DNA of 64,000 nt from Hofstenia miamia (Eukaryota; Xenacoelomorpha; Acoela). Positions within the stretch are counted from its first letter, which is position 1; each line of letters begins with the position of its first letter. Shown piece by piece: positions 11,200 to 22,309 of the stretch. The DNA lies in the NCBI GenBank assembly GCA_004352715.1, contig SCFE01000106.1, forward strand, positions 387,354-451,353, read 5' to 3'. The position numbers and the translations under genes are program-made. The notes beneath the pieces are model-generated. The model saw nothing but the letters and a program-made list of their open reading frames with translations. It searched no databases and had not been told where the DNA came from.

Positions 11200-12891
11200 G
11201 AGAGACTAGCAGTAGCATTGGAGGAGTGTGTGGTGAGTGGGTGTCCAGAGTGAATGGTAGTGGGAAGGACATTTCTGATACAGAAGGACCCAAAGAAAGG
11301 TAGTGAGGCAAGCAACTTCAGGCCAATAACATGTCTGCCAACAACGTGGAAATTGCTAACTTCAGTGATTTCAAGTAGGCTGGCATGTTACTTAGAACAG
11401 AATAGGTTGATACCAGAGGAGCAGAAGGGATGTAGGACAAAGACAAGAGGATGCAAAGATCAGTTGTTGATAGACCAGGCAGTGGTGGAGAATTGAAGAA
11501 GAAGGAAGACAAACTTGGCAATGGCATGGATAGACTACAGGAAGGCATATGACAGCATATCACATAAGTGGGTATTGAAGACGTTAGAGGCTAATGGAGT
11601 TTCACAGAAATGGGTTGAGTTTCTAGAGAGAGAGATGGGGAAGTGGCAGACTGAGATAGATGGGCATAGGTTGAGGTTTAGACGGGGTATATTCCAGGGA
11701 GACAGCTTAGCGCCACTACTGTTTGTAGTTAGCTTAATACCTATCACAGAAAAGTTAAAGGAGACAGGCATAGGGTATAAGATGGAGAAGAATGGTAGAG
11801 CAGTGAGTCACCTGTGGTACATGGACGACCTGAAGATGTATGCTAGTTCAAGGAAGATGTTGCAGAAGCAAGTGGAGACATTGGAGAAGGCAAGCAGAGA
11901 TTCAGGGTTGGAGTTTGGATTAGGAAAGTGTGCAGCAGTGACAATGACTAGAGGCAAGTGTGTGGATGGGGATGGCTTGAGGACAAGCAGTGGGGATAAG
12001 ATTGAGGAAGTCAAAGAGGGGTACAAGTACTTAGGTGTGATAGAGAAAGATAGAACAGATCACGAGGAAATCAAGATGAGACTAAGGAAAGAATACAAGA
12101 AGAGAGTAAGGAAGGTACTACAGAAGTCAGCATTGAATGGGCAGAATAGTATAAAAGCAATTAATACATGGGCAATACCACTGTTGAGATATTCGGCAGG
12201 AATAGTTAGATGGAACAAAAATGAACCTAGGGAGCTAGACAGAGAGACAAGGAAGGTACTAGCAGCCGAGAGGGCTTTCAACTTAAATGGAGATGTTGAT
12301 AGGCTGTACATGGCAAGGCATATAGGAGGGAAAGGACTGCTACGTGTGGAGGAAACTGTAGAAGCAGAAGCACTAGGGCTAAAGGAGTACGTAGAAGCAC
12401 AACCTAGAGGGTCAATACTGGGCGTCACTAAGGAGTTAAGGAAGATAAGAACTGAGAGTGAAAGAAAGACAGCATACCAGAGTAGGATGGAATTAGAGAG
12501 ACAAAAAAGGTATAGGCAGAAGGCAATGCATGGAGAATACTGGAGGAACACAGAAAAGTGTGACAGAGAAGAGAGCAACATGTGGTTAAAGAAAGCAGGA
12601 CTAAAAAGAGAAACAAGCATTGATAATGGCAGCACAGGAGCAAGCGATAAGAACAAACTGGGTGAAGAAGCATATAGACAGAAGAGTGGAAGTAAGTGAT
12701 AAGTGTAGGCTATGTAAGAAAAAGTGTGAGACAGTAGATCATCTGATAGCAGGATGTGAGAAGTTGGCGCAGAATGAGTATAAGTTCAGGCATGACAAGG
12801 TAGGACGAATGGTACACTGGAGCTTGAGCAGGCAGCATGGGTTAGAAGCAGGAGACAAGTGGTATGAGCACAAGCCACAGGGCGTCATAGA
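11200..12891 (+). mobile_element. R2/NeSL-type LINE (restriction-like endonuclease clade), decayed
   Basis: The reverse transcriptase reads NFRPITCLPTTWKLLTSVIS, MAWIDYRKAYDSISHKWVL (first catalytic Asp), RGIFQGDSLAPLLF and HLWYMDDLKMYA (catalytic DD). The C-terminal zinc knuckle CRLCKKKCETVDHLIAGC is followed by LAQNEYKFRHDKVGRMVHW, a signature placed before the C-terminal nuclease in R2/NeSL-like elements. Lesions: in-frame TGA codons at about 11253 (before MVVGRTF) and 11494-11496, and one frameshift near 12610-12625 that moves the zinc knuckle to another frame. The nuclease and 3' end are cut off by the gap at 12892. The clade assignment is inferred from motif order only. Confidence 0.85.
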
Positions 12892-12920
12892 NNNNNNNNN
12901 NNNNNNNNNNNNNNNNNNNN

Positions 12921-13730
12921 GGCTTTTCTATGTGACACCTGTGATTTTTTCATGTAGGTAACTATGTCATCTTTTTCAATATCTTATAGACGATTATATT
13001 TAGTTTTTTTGACATATTTATAATATAGTGATGCTATTAAATATAAATAGATAAATAAGTAACCAAAAATATTTCAAGTAGGCTTTGTTAGCAACTTTTT
13101 AGTGATGCATTACTGCAGTCCTTGACACCAAGTGGAATTCCTCAGAAGATGCTTTAGCATGTTGGAGTTTGAGTTAGCTTTGTTTTCCTTTTGTTACTTG
13201 GATAGTAAAGCGCTATTTTGCAGAAATACAGTGCATTTATTAAGTAACGCAAAAAATAAAAAACGAATATTTCAAACAACTTATTAAGAAAGCCAAATGA
13301 ACAAATTTCATAAACATAAACAGTCCTGGAGGTGTTACTTTATAAGGTCAAAAATATCTCCATCCTCTTGTATCAGTAATTCACACCGATTAAGTACATC
13401 GTACACAGAGGCCAATAATTCATCTTGAGAAACTTCGGATATGACTTCGCAAATATTTGCCTTAAGTTCACTATATCCTTAGCACTGCCTTTACGATAAA
13501 CTTTTGATTTGATCTAACTCTAGAAATAGAAATCCAGTGGGTTAATGTCTGGTGATCTAGCAGGCCAATTGAAATCAAATCCACGAGCAATAACACGTTC
13601 ATGAAAATGTTTCTCAAACACTTTTCTTGCAGATAATGAGTAATGTGACAGAGTGCAATCGTGTTGAAAAATAGTTGATGATAATTTACGCTTTCTACGC
13701 AATTGGGGTAGAACATGTTAGTATAATTTT
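12921..13730. repeat. Left copy of exact 810-bp duplication, N on both sides
   Basis: The sequence matches 14289-15098 base for base at constant offset 1368 as far as I compared. The left border touches a 29-N gap (12892-12920) and the right border touches a lone n at 13731. It contains the first ~500 bp of the mariner whose full copy lies at 14597-15871. A gap-bounded perfect duplicate suggests misassembly or unmerged haplotypes. Confidence 0.9.
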
Positions 13731-13731
13731 N

Positions 13732-14217
13732 GCAGCAGTACAAGCACGATTGAAAAACGAGTGAAGGGTACGATGATTCCTAGGACGACAAATGGAGAAG
13801 GTGACAACATCATCAGAGCGAGTAGAGCGGGAATTAGAGAACGTAATGAAATCAAAAGGATCAAAATCCAATTTGCGAGTGAGCAAGCGATTGAACAGAA
13901 GGAGATCACAGGCATGGAAGTAGAGTGACAGCGGGAGAGTGGAGAATTTCAGAAGAGCATCTTTGTATAGCAAGGGAGAGATAAATTTGAAGGCACACTT
14001 CTGGAAATTTTCCATAGAGTGGAACAAGGAACGATAAGGCCACCAACAGGGAGAAGCATAGAGAAGAATTGCGCGAGGAATGGACTTGAACAAAGAGTTT
14101 CACAGCAGCCGTGGAATTAAAGAGAACATTGCGGAAGAGGGCAAGAGTGAGGAATTAGCTTTGCGGAGGCGAAAGGACACATGACCAGACCAATTCAAGT
14201 TAGCAGCAAGTTGAACT
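13732..14217 (-). pseudogene. Antisense fragment of the 19.6-kb LINE family
   Basis: The minus-strand reading matches the C-terminal half of the LINE at 19627-21340. Examples are VQLAANLNWSGHVSFRLRKA, KSIPRAILLYASPCWWP, FSTLPLSLYFHACDLLLFNR and HRTLHSFFNRACTA. At least one frameshift lies near 14100-14150. Similarity stops at about 14217 on one side and at the n (13731) on the other. Confidence 0.9.
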
Positions 14218-14288
14218 TGCTTTGGGAGAGGCTTGAACAGCAGCAGTCGTAAAAATGACCAGCGTGTAACATTAATTAGTGCCTTGAG

Positions 14289-15098
14289 GGCTTTTCTATG
14301 TGACACCTGTGATTTTTTCATGTAGGTAACTATGTCATCTTTTTCAATATCTTATAGACGATTATATTTAGTTTTTTTGACATATTTATAATATAGTGAT
14401 GCTATTAAATATAAATAGATAAATAAGTAACCAAAAATATTTCAAGTAGGCTTTGTTAGCAACTTTTTAGTGATGCATTACTGCAGTCCTTGACACCAAG
14501 TGGAATTCCTCAGAAGATGCTTTAGCATGTTGGAGTTTGAGTTAGCTTTGTTTTCCTTTTGTTACTTGGATAGTAAAGCGCTATTTTGCAGAAATACAGT
14601 GCATTTATTAAGTAACGCAAAAAATAAAAAACGAATATTTCAAACAACTTATTAAGAAAGCCAAATGAACAAATTTCATAAACATAAACAGTCCTGGAGG
14701 TGTTACTTTATAAGGTCAAAAATATCTCCATCCTCTTGTATCAGTAATTCACACCGATTAAGTACATCGTACACAGAGGCCAATAATTCATCTTGAGAAA
14801 CTTCGGATATGACTTCGCAAATATTTGCCTTAAGTTCACTATATCCTTAGCACTGCCTTTACGATAAACTTTTGATTTGATCTAACTCTAGAAATAGAAA
14901 TCCAGTGGGTTAATGTCTGGTGATCTAGCAGGCCAATTGAAATCAAATCCACGAGCAATAACACGTTCATGAAAATGTTTCTCAAACACTTTTCTTGCAG
15001 ATAATGAGTAATGTGACAGAGTGCAATCGTGTTGAAAAATAGTTGATGATAATTTACGCTTTCTACGCAATTGGGGTAGAACATGTTAGTATAATTTT
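14289..15098. repeat. Right copy of exact 810-bp duplication
   Basis: Partner of 12921-13730. This copy runs without a break into the complete mariner element (to 15871), so it is probably the true locus. Confidence 0.9.
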
Positions 15099-15871
15099 CT
15101 TCTGCGACGGTATCTTCAAAGAAAAAAGTTCGAAAGTAAATAAAGCTGTAAAACCCATCCAAACACAAACCTTTGCTGCATGGAGATGCCTTCGTGAGGA
15201 TTTAGAAGGCTTTTCATCACCCCATATGACACAATTGTGTCTGTGAACATGCCCATCAAAGTAAAAACACGCTTTATCACTCGAAAGGTTGTTTGGCAAA
15301 ATTTGTTGATTTTCAATTAGCCTTCTTGAAAAATTGACAAGTGCAGACTTATCAGCTAATGTTATTGTTTGTGCTACACGTAGCTTGTATGGGTAATTCG
15401 TCGCAATAAAGTGTAATCGCTTGATTCACTTATTCCAGTTACTTTGGAAATGTCAGATGTTGTTGCAACACCACAAGGATCTTCTCGTTGTAGCTTTTTC
15501 AGTGTATCCATAACATTGGCAATTCTCTCTTCTTTCAATGAGGTCGTCCCGATTTTTGAACAGATCCAGTAGTTGTAAATTTTTTCAATTAACCTTGTTA
15601 TTGATGAAATTGAAAATGGGTCTTTAATTAATCCATATCTTTTGTATTGCCTCATAGCGGCAGTAGCACATTGTTTATTTTCATAGAACAATTGTACAAT
15701 CTCGATGCGCCTGTTTAAATCTATAATGTAATGTTTAAAAAATTCATATTTGCTAAAAAAATAAAACCTACATATACGCACTTTATATATGTAAATACAA
15801 AATATGTGTCGCAATTTAATTGGTCATAGTTTATGCCAAATAGTTTCTTGCGTTACTTAATAAATGCACTG
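14597..15871 (-). mobile_element. Full-length mariner/Tc1-like element with decayed transposase
   Basis: The inverted ends cagtgcatttattaagtaac are exact at both sides and flanked by TA (14595-14596 and 15872-15873). The length of 1275 bp is normal for the group. On the minus strand, in order: a helix-turn-helix-like N-terminus at about 15374-15760 (NRRIEIVQLFYENKQCATAA ... ISSITRLIEK); the first DDE part at 15063-15299 (SSDKACFYFDGHVHRHNCVI, KVCVWMGF); and the end part at 14839-15070 (TIFQHDCTLSHY, WPARSPDINPLDFYF). The parts lie in different frames with stops between them, so the gene is dead although the ends are intact. A truncated duplicate occupies 13229-13730. Confidence 0.88.
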
Positions 15872-16090
15872 TATGTTCTCTAGCAAGTGATTTTATAGTT
15901 TTCTTATGCATAGATGATAAACTATTAGTCACAAGTACTACTCAGTGGTTGATCCACCATCCTAAATAATTCATTGTTGGATAAAAAGGCCTCTAACTTC
16001 AGTTATTTATAACATTTGTAACATTTGTACATACTATAGCATTTGTAATTATGTTTATAAATCTAATAGCTAATTCATATTTTTTCAGCT

Positions 16091-17500
16091 ATGGCAAGAC
16101 GAAAATAGAACAAACTGTCACTGCCGGAGATTATTGATAAGGTGTAAGAGGAACTCCCTGATGATTAATACAATAGTTCAGATGATGATGATGACTCAGA
16201 CATGTGGTCAGTGTCAACATCGCATTCTAGAATAAGTATTGAAGAGCAAGGAAATGGTGAAGCCCCATTGACAGAAAACAAAGAAGAATTTATTCCAAAA
16301 TGGAAGAAAAATGTACGAAAGTCAATTATCATCTTTTGAATGTGAAAGTGCCTAACATTAGATTTGAATGCAACAAACAGTATAAATCCTGTAAGGGTAT
16401 TTTATTAGTTCTTTACTGAAGATTTGTTAGAGCACATTGTTTTCCAGTCAAATTTATACGCAACACAAAGCCAAAAGACATATAAAGCAGAACGTAGGTG
16501 CTTTTTAGGAATAATGCTTATGAATGGTAATCAAATCCAATACTCCGAGTTGATTATGTGGCAAATGCAATGTCTAAAGTGAGATTTGAATGGATACTAT
16601 CACATAACCATCTAAACGATCATCAGAAAGCACCAAACCGAAATGATCCAAACTATGATCATTTGCATAAAATAAGACCTTTCATTGACACACTGTGTGG
16701 TCAATTTATAAAGAATTACAATCCTACAGAGCATCAATCAATTGACGAGAGCATGATCAAATTCAAAGGTCGTTCATCACTGAAACAGTATATACCTTTG
16801 AAGCCTAGAAAAAGAGGATATAGAGTTGTCAAGGATTTGTGTCAACCAATTCTAGGTAAATCTTACAAAATTTATTCTGATAATTATTTTGCATCCATAA
16901 ACATAGCTAAAAATTTACTTGACAAGGGTGTTGGCTACTGTGGAACCATAAGATCTAACAGGAAAAAACTTCCACTGATGATAAAAGACAAAGCAATGGT
17001 CAGGGGAGATAGTGATTTTATAACGGATAATTCAGGAGTTCCATGTTGTAAATTGATGGACAAGAAAGCAGTATTGGTTGTTTTTTCATTTCATGATGAT
17101 TCAAGAGTTAGAAATTACTAGAAAACAAAAAGATGGTTCAACTAAAACTTATCAAAGCTCTGTAACAATTATTGAATATGAGGTATGTAGACCTATCTGA
17201 TATGATGAAAGGTACTTATGAGGTTGATATAAAATCAAAGAAATGATGGATAAGAATATTTCTACATCTTGATGTTTCAGTTGTCAATAGTTTCATTTAC
17301 AAGAAATTAACTACCGAAAGCCTACGCCTATTTGACTTTCAATGTAGATTAATTTATGGTCTTATTGGATGTACTGGACTATGAAACGCAAAAGCACAGA
17401 TGCACCAAGAACTCGACGGCCAAAAAAGAAAAAACTTTAAACAGAGAATTGCTAGTGAAATCAGAGAGCTCATCTTCCTCTATTTGTGCAAGCAATAAGC
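16091..17500 (+). pseudogene. piggyBac-like transposase relic
   Basis: A start at 16091 (MARRK-stop) leads into an acidic N-terminal stretch (SSDDDDDSDM), then LLEHIVFQSNLYATQ, and a 187-codon open piece at 16558-17121. That piece holds the piggyBac core: IDESMIKFKGRSSLKQYIPL (catalytic Asp), PRKRGYRV, and KIYSDNYFAS (second Asp), followed by LLDKGVGYCGTIRSNRKKLP. Downstream out-of-frame pieces near 17180-17300 match the family C-terminal region (RYVDLSDMMKGTYEVDIKSK, DVSVVNSFIYKK). Several stops and frameshifts make it inactive. TTAA ends were not located. Confidence 0.88.
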
Positions 17501-18612
17501 AATAAATAAAAATTATTATTCAAATAAATTTCTGTTGTTAAGTTTTGTTTTTAGTTTGAGATTAGGAATATGCTGGTTTAGCAATACTTTTTTCACAGTT
17601 TTAACTTTATTTTTTTATGTAAGAGTAACTAGAGTAAATGCCTTTATATAACCACACATAAGAAACAGAAGTTGCTTCATATGCATTTTTAAATATTTTT
17701 GTTATGAACCACTGATGTCAAGTGTTAGCAAAAATGCATCACCTCAGAAAATGTGTGTGGAATTCAAAATGCATTTAGGAATGCATTAATAACTCCCTTA
17801 CGGCTAAAATAGCAAAGAAATTCAGCAATTTTTTTCACAAATATTTGACGTTAAAAAGTTAATACTGTTCGAAATGCTAATTTTTTAAATTGAAATTCTT
17901 TAAAAGATTGTTTGATAAAAGGTTGGTATAGAGATGGATACATGTAAAATGTACTTCAGGAAAAAATGAAAATTATGGACGGTTGCTATGGGAACAAGCA
18001 AATAAAGAGTTAATATAAATAATTCTTGTGTTACAAATGCCTTGAACACCGAATAACAATTTAGTGAAATACCCTGAATATTCCGTAAATTTCAGTCAAG
18101 GCTACCTTGATTTCAATGTTATTTAATAGCGAGATGATATATGCGTAGCTTATATTTTAGGAAGTAATGAACAAATATCACGAAAACTACCTGACTTGGC
18201 ATCTATAAACATTGAAATTTCATAAGTGCATTAAATACAAAACTAAAAATATATTTTTGGGAAATTGTATATTTTCGGAAGGGGGAGTACCACTTCCTTT
18301 GACAAAACGCGAGAAGTTCCAAAAAATGCGTAACAAACATGCACAACGAGATTTATAGGGGTACCTGATGCTCTTTTGGTTTTAAATTACACTTTTTCTT
18401 CAATAAACATGATGTTAAGAATTACAGACCATAAACCTATTGCAAATTTATTTGTAATTAATGTTTTATTGTTCAAAGCTTTAGATTTAACATTACAAGC
18501 AAAATAACAAAAACTGCTGGAAAACTTGTTAAAGCAATTGAGGAAGACCTTCAAATATATTTATTGAGGACCTCGAGAAGACATTCCACAAACAAATATC
18601 GGGAGAAGGTGG
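17501..18612. other. AT-rich non-coding stretch
   Basis: No coding region or clear repeat structure was recognised. It may include the 3' non-coding tail of the piggyBac element. Confidence 0.5.
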
Positions 18613-18800
18613 AGAATAGCGGCCCGCGGAAGCACGCGAAAAAAGTAAATATTACTAGGGGGAAAAATGGATCAGAAATACAATAAAATACATAAAAAGT
18701 TTAAAAAAATAGTCGCCATAGACCGATAGCTTAGCATAATTAACAAAATCCATTGCACGCGTCAATATTTAAGAAAAATAACTTATAAAAGTAAAAAAAA
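18613..18800 (+). repeat. Dispersed repeat with CACGCG motifs, copy 1
   Basis: It starts agaatagcg and shares with 21870-22090 the ordered blocks agaatagcg, a cacgcg-like motif, acaataaaatac, aaaaagttta, a second cacgcg motif and atatttaag. Both copies have the same orientation and are about 3.26 kb apart, one on each side of the LINE at 19627-21340. The family is not recognised. Confidence 0.6.
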
Positions 18801-18841
18801 TAAATATATTTGACTAAAAAATTATATACCATTTCTCAGTG

Positions 18842-18985
18842 TATTTGGCACTAACATCATTCTATTTGGCACTAGCAAGTGTCAATCTAAATGACAATAG
18901 CTCCATTCTGTTTGGCACTAATGTCATTCTATTTGGCGCAAATGGCATTTAATTTCGAAATAGTGTTATTCTATTTGGCAGAGTA
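18842..18985 (+). repeat. Degenerate short tandem repeat (attctatttggcactaatgt)
   Basis: Five spaced occurrences of the ttctatttggca core in about 145 bp, most followed by ctaa/ctag. The unit is about 20-40 bp with uneven spacing. Confidence 0.7.
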
Positions 18986-19105
18986 ACAAATATATTAAAA
19001 ATTCACATGAGTTTTATTTACAGTTTCTACATAGTTAATTTTACTAACGAATAGGGTCTATCTGTAAGAATAACACCAGTTATCATTGTGTAATTATTAT
19101 TTAAG

Positions 19106-19530
19106 ATGGGTGTTATCCAAATGATTGCATGTATCGCATCATTAGATACCATTTATTTTATGAGTAGGCACAGCTCTTTTAATAAACCATTATGGGGTTC
19201 AGTGGTGGTATTTTTGCGCAATTCACCCTGCCATAGCCGTATCGAAGACGTTCTGGAAAAAGGAAAGTCTAAAGATGATAAAATGTTTTGTCTTATCCTC
19301 TACATTCGCATATTAAATCCAATAAAACATGCAGTTGTTAAGAGAAACTTCTCAGAAACGCTGGATAAACTATTGAATGTGGGAGCTGGGTGAATATACG
19401 AGTATCGCCTTCATTTTTAGAGGACTTAATTAAATCTGAGATTGATCTAAATTGTGCTGGTCATGAATAACATACATCCAAGGTAAAATCCCAGCTGCAC
19501 TTGCAGAGAAAGTCATTGCATTGTTTTAAG
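19106..19530 (+). pseudogene. Unidentified decayed coding fragment
   Basis: An open frame of 95 codons (19106-19393) ends in NFSETLDKLLNVGAG-stop. The following bases keep reading as protein-like sequence in other frames (SPSFLEDLIKSEIDLNC, then QGKIPAALAEKVIALF-stop at about 19529). This looks like one ORF broken by frameshifts. I do not recognise the family. A transposon ORF or a host gene relic are both possible. Confidence 0.35.
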
Positions 19531-19626
19531 TTTATATATAATTTAATAAGTTTTTATAAATTATTTTTATATCTTTCTCTCGGTTTTTTGTAAATTTTAA
19601 CTATATTTTTTAATTCTGCTAAATAG

Positions 19627-21340
19627 AACTTCTCTGTACCTGTCTCCATGTGCCCTGGTCCACCTGCTGCCTCCCCGCTAATCCGACTTTGTGATATGGT
19701 CTTCAGCGCTCATGATATTTCTCTCATGCTTAAATCTTGCAAGTTGTCTGGTCCTTGTTATCCTGACGGTGTTCCTTCCTTTGTAATTCATGAAACCTCC
19801 TCCACGCTTTCTATCCATTTAAAGCATCTTTACTCCTTCATTTGCTCCACTAAGCGCTATCCCGCCTGTTGGAAGACATCTTGGATTTCTCCGCTGTTAA
19901 AATCTAATCAGCTTCCCTCCTCGCAGGTCACGTCCTACCGCCCAATAGCTATTCTATCTCGACTGTCTATCATCTTTGAACGCCTTGTTTTTCGTTATGT
20001 ATTCCCAAAAATTCGTCACCTCATCTCTTCTTCTCAGCATGGCAACCTTCCTGGTCGCTCTACGATTACTAACCTGCTCACTCTGATCGAAAACTGCTAC
20101 TTTCACTCTGATAGTAATGATCCTGGTTGTATTATCTTTCTTGACATCTCAAAAGCGTTTGATCGCCTCCCTCATTCCATTCTGCTTGACAAGTTACGTT
20201 TATTTGGTTTTGATGTGGATTTCATCGAACTGTTCCAGTCCTACCTGACTAATCGCCACCAGTGTGTCAAAATCAACTCGTCTATCTCTTCTCCTGTCCC
20301 CGTTACTAGTGGTGCCCCTCAAGGCTCAGTGTTTGCTGTTCTTTTCTTCCTCGTTGCCATTAACGACCTCCCTCATTCTGTTCTCAACTCGTCTTGCCTG
20401 TTGTATGTCGATGACACTGCGATTTTTGATTTTGGTTGGTCTTTTGCGTCGAACATTTTTTCTGATCTTGAGCACTTGTCTACTTGGTCCTCTGTCAACC
20501 ATCTCGATTTTAGCACTACCAAGACATGTGGTATTTCCTTTTCTGTGGCTCCCCCTTCTGATTTGCCTCTACCTGTGAACTTTGCGCCTCATCACACTCA
20601 TCTTGGAGTTCAACTTGCTGCAAACTTAAATTGGACTGGACATGTGTCTTTGCGTCTCCGCAAAGCTAATTCCTCGCTATTTGCCCTTTTCCGTAATGTT
20701 CCTTTTAATACCTCGTCCGCTGTGAAACTCTCTTTGTTCAAGTCCATTCCTCGCGCCATTCTTCTCTACGCGTCTCCTTGTTGGTGGCCTTCTCGTGCTT
20801 TGTTCCACTCCATGGAACGTTTCCAGAAACGCGCTTTCAAATGGATTTCCTCTTTGGACTATAAAGACGCTCTGCTGAAATTCTCCACTCTCCCGCTGTC
20901 ACTCTACTTCCATGCCTGTGATCTCCTTCTGTTCAATCGACTACTGACTCGCAAATTGGATCTTGATCCTTTTGATTTCATTAAGTTCTCCAATTCCTGC
21001 TGCACTCGCTCTGATGATGTTGTCACCTTCTCCATTCATCATACAAAGAAACATCGCACCCTTCACTCGTTTTTCAATCGTGCTTGTACTGCTGCTAATT
21101 ACATCTTGACTCGCAACCCTCCAACAGCGATTGATTTCTTTTCTCCGCCACCGAGCTTCAAGAAATCTTTGATGGCTTTCCTCTTTGCTGAGCCCTTCTC
21201 CAACTTCGCCTACTCTTCCATTTGCTCCTATTTCATCTCCTGTGACTGTCCTCGCTGCCGTAAAACTTGACTTGTTTTTATTTCTTGTTGTGTATGCCTT
21301 CAGCGGCTAAATAAAGTCATTGATTATTATTATTATTATT
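19627..21340 (+). mobile_element. 5'-truncated LINE with an open 540-codon RT frame
   Basis: The uninterrupted frame 19648-21270 covers most of a reverse transcriptase. It has SGPCYPDGVPSFVI (domain 0), SYRPIAILSRLSIIFERLV, IIFLDISKAFDRLPHSILLD (catalytic Asp near residue 165), TSGAPQGSVFAVLFF, and CLLYVDDTAIF (catalytic DD near 255-256). The C-terminal region ends in a cysteine-rich CDCPRCRK. The 3' end is aataaag followed by an ATT repeat (about 21323-21340). The segment is visibly GC-richer than its flanks. The endonuclease half is absent, so this is a 5'-truncated but recent jockey/CR1-like copy. Clade placement is uncertain. An antisense relative lies at 13732-14217. Confidence 0.9.
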
Positions 21341-21516
21341 GAATGGAACTATTTTCATTTAGAATGAGAAATTGGTTAGAAGTATATTAATAGACATCCA
21401 TAGTTTACAAGCCACAACTAATGAAATATGTTTTCAGGAAGCAAAATATTAAAGAAAAAACTGTTTTTAGTCTTAAAAAGTGTCACATGTTACAAACAAT
21501 AATTCGATGCCATAGG

Positions 21517-21858
21517 GCAAAAGGTGCTATCTGCAATTTTGGCATATTTTCATGTTTTGGTGTTTTCTGATAGTGTTATACCTATATTTTATTATGTGTA
21601 AAAACTGAAGCTGTATACCCAAAAGAAAATAGAAAATATGTCAGAACACAAAGGTGCTATCTGCAAATTTGTAGAGCAAAAAGGCAATATACAAACTGAT
21701 AATAGCAATATCTACCTTACAAAAAATACATCTTACCATCTATTTTATGCCTGCAAAAAATGAAACAACTACCTCTTCTCCCTAAATTTATATGTTAACT
21801 GAAAACTTTAAAGTCGATTTTCTCAAAACTATAAAAATTGCAGATAGCACCTTTTTGC
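21517..21858. repeat. Three-copy 18-bp motif, two direct and one inverted
   Basis: aaaggtgctatctgcaa occurs at about 21519 and 21650, and its reverse complement ttgcagatagcacctttt at 21838. The layout suggests ends of a small foldback or MITE. It directly precedes the CACGCG repeat copy 2. Confidence 0.6.
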
Positions 21859-21869
21859 GGCGAACTTGT

Positions 21870-22090
21870 AGAATAGCGACACGCGTAACACGCGGACAAA
21901 ATAAACACTAATTTATGTTCAAAAACGATAGGAAATACAATAAAATACTCAAAAAGTTTAAAATATAATCGATTTAAACGGATAACATGTCATAATTCAG
22001 CATATTTGCAGCACGCGGTAACACGCGATAGCACGCGGTATATATTTAAGCAATATAGAATATAAAATCACGAAGTCGTATAATAATTAT
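21870..22090 (+). repeat. Dispersed repeat with CACGCG motifs, copy 2
   Basis: Partner of 18613-18800. This copy has clustered motifs: cacgcgtaacacgcgg near 21880 and gcacgcggtaacacgcgatagcacgcggta near 22010-22040. Confidence 0.6.
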
Positions 22091-22309
22091 CTTTAACTAT
22101 AAAATAACAAAATATAATGGTATAATTAAGCAAATCTATAAATTTTGGTTTAAATCAAGTTTTGATCTTTAGTAAATTTCTTCATTAATGGGAAGGGCTA
22201 CACCAATTTTCAGCGAAAACAAATTTCACCGAAAAACACTATTACAATGCAATTTTTCATACACTTTAAGCGATTATATATTAAAATGATATGAAGTGTC
22301 AAAAACTTT

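Noticed and set aside
11096-12673. Minus-strand frames of 70-198 codons rich in Ser/Leu
   Set aside because: Shadows of the plus-strand LINE reverse transcriptase.
20264-20578. 104-codon frame inside the LINE
   Set aside because: Out-of-frame shadow of the 540-codon RT frame.
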